Assembly (NCBI RefSeq): GCF_034347425.1
Contig: NZ_CP133779.1
Location: 1,922,001-1,986,000, forward strand
Direction: 5' to 3'
DNA length: 64,000 nt
From: Undibacterium sp. CCC3.4
GTDB lineage: Bacteria; Pseudomonadota; Gammaproteobacteria; Burkholderiales; Burkholderiaceae_D
A program made the translations under genes and the position numbers. The notes beneath the pieces were generated by a model that saw only the letters and a program-made list of their open reading frames with translations, had not been told where the DNA came from and searched no databases. Positions 63,426 through 64,000 of the stretch are shown here, one piece after another (position 1 is the stretch's first letter; every line of letters begins with the position of its first letter).

Positions 63426-64000
63426 TTACTCAGCGCCCATTTCACGAATCAGCGCATCGGCGTGGTCGACATGTTTCATGACCCATAAAATGTAACGCAG
63501 ATCGACTTGAATCGAACGTGTATTGGCCGGGTTGTAATCCCAGTCGGAGATGATGGAATCGAGCGTGCCGTCGAAGGCCAGGCCGATCAGTTCACCGCGC
63601 GCATTCAAGGCCGCTGAACCGGAATTGCCGCCGGTGATATCGAGCGTGGCCAGATACGCGACCGGTACTGCTTTCAGGTAAGGGTCGACATACTTGCCAA
63701 AGTCTTTGGCTTTGATGGCGGCCAATTCCGCGGCCGGGGCATTGAATTCGCCGCTGCCGGTGGCTTTGGCGCTGATGCCGGCCAGCGTCGTGAAGGCCGA
63801 CCAAGCCATGCCATCGGCACCGCCGTGGCCGCGTCCGGCCACGCGGCCGAAGGTGACGCGCAGCGTGCTGTTGGCATCGGGGTAAATGGCTTGTCCTTGG
63901 CTTTCCATGTAAGCGATTTTGGCTTGCATGTAGTTGGCATAGGCTTGCTGAATTTTCCCGGCCAGTTCTTCCTCGGCAGCTTCGCGTTTGAGATGGCCGG
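63426..64000 (-). CDS. S46 family peptidase (dipeptidyl-peptidase), C-terminal part
   Basis: The frame is open to the last base, so the gene starts beyond the window; about 190 C-terminal residues are present. They match the S46 serine peptidases (DPP7/DPP11 family), which remove dipeptides from the N-terminus of peptides in the periplasm. The catalytic Ser is in LDITGGNSGSAALNARGELI, and GLAFDGTLDSIISDWDYNPA plus IQVDLRYILWVMKHVDHADA are the family's C-terminal signature. Residues that decide specificity are largely outside the part seen, so DPP7-like versus DPP11-like preference is not called. Confidence 0.93.
   Translation of the reverse strand, partial: GHLKREAAEEELAGKIQQAYANYMQAKIAYMESQGQAIYPDANSTLRVTFGRVAGRGHGGADGMAWSAFTTLAGISAKATGSGEFNAPAAELAAIKAKDFGKYVDPYLKAVPVAYLATLDITGGNSGSAALNARGELIGLAFDGTLDSIISDWDYNPANTRSIQVDLRYILWVMKHVDHADALIREMGAE

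Overview
The window is a piece of a betaproteobacterial chromosome. Gene content and order (secA next to argJ, a DUF815 ATPase and mutT; pilB-pilC-pilD-coaE-zapD-yacG; ispB divergent from rplU-rpmA-obgE-proB; rppH divergent from proS) fit Burkholderiales, most likely Oxalobacteraceae (Undibacterium/Janthinobacterium-like). That placement is inferred from protein sequence and order only. The backbone is broken up by accessory blocks, repeats and one intact insertion sequence.

Layout. 1-850: C-terminal end of SecA. 850-3540: accessory island with an acidic unknown protein, a zeta-toxin-like kinase with small partner ORFs, a solo IS4-type end and a perfect 40-bp palindrome. 3538-5488: three-gene bufferin operon (secreted Cys-rich peptide, DUF692/MNIO enzyme, DUF2063 partner), a copper-handling RiPP system. 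5603-8177: argJ, AAA ATPase, mutT. 8514-13166: D-amino-acid catabolism unit (sigma-54 promoter, alanine racemase, dadA, a winged-helix regulator and a TyrR/PhhR-type sigma-54 activator). 13179-18664 (minus strand): type IV pilus assembly genes with coaE, zapD and the short yacG. 18854-22003: ispB, then rplU-rpmA-obgE. 22050-23560: gene-poor repeat region.

23564-44976 is the most striking part: about 21 kb of five secreted or surface proteins in one direction, built from DUF11, Cna-B/SdrD-like, invasin-like Big_1 and OmpA-peptidoglycan-binding modules. One is a 2519-residue protein with a predicted outer-membrane barrel and an OmpA domain. Two are giant paralogues (1543 and 1651 residues) that share a nearly identical 1.86-kb 3' end and differ by an exact 729-bp (243-codon) module. 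A decayed OmpA domain lies between the paralogues, so the array seems to have grown by duplication of a larger unit.

45477-50253: proB, a CNP1-like protein, rppH, proS and a lytic transglycosylase. 50406-51378: HigB/HigA-like toxin-antitoxin pair with unusual Lys/Ala-rich tails. 51530-53662: repeats and a complete 1419-bp IS4-family element with a 12-bp target duplication, inserted in the loop of the terminator of a SWIB-domain gene. 54359-58541: ffh and a nitrate/sulfonate-type ABC transporter operon. 58638-63288: a FlaG-like protein and, on the minus strand, an unusual three-gene operon (PLP decarboxylase, ATP-grasp protein, fold-type-I PLP enzyme) that may make an unknown small molecule. 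63426-end: C-terminal part of an S46 peptidase.

The best candidates for under-described biology are the surface-protein array, the PLP/ATP-grasp operon, the zeta-kinase module with its start codon set directly behind a terminator hairpin, and the bufferin operon. No rRNA, tRNA or CRISPR array was recognised.
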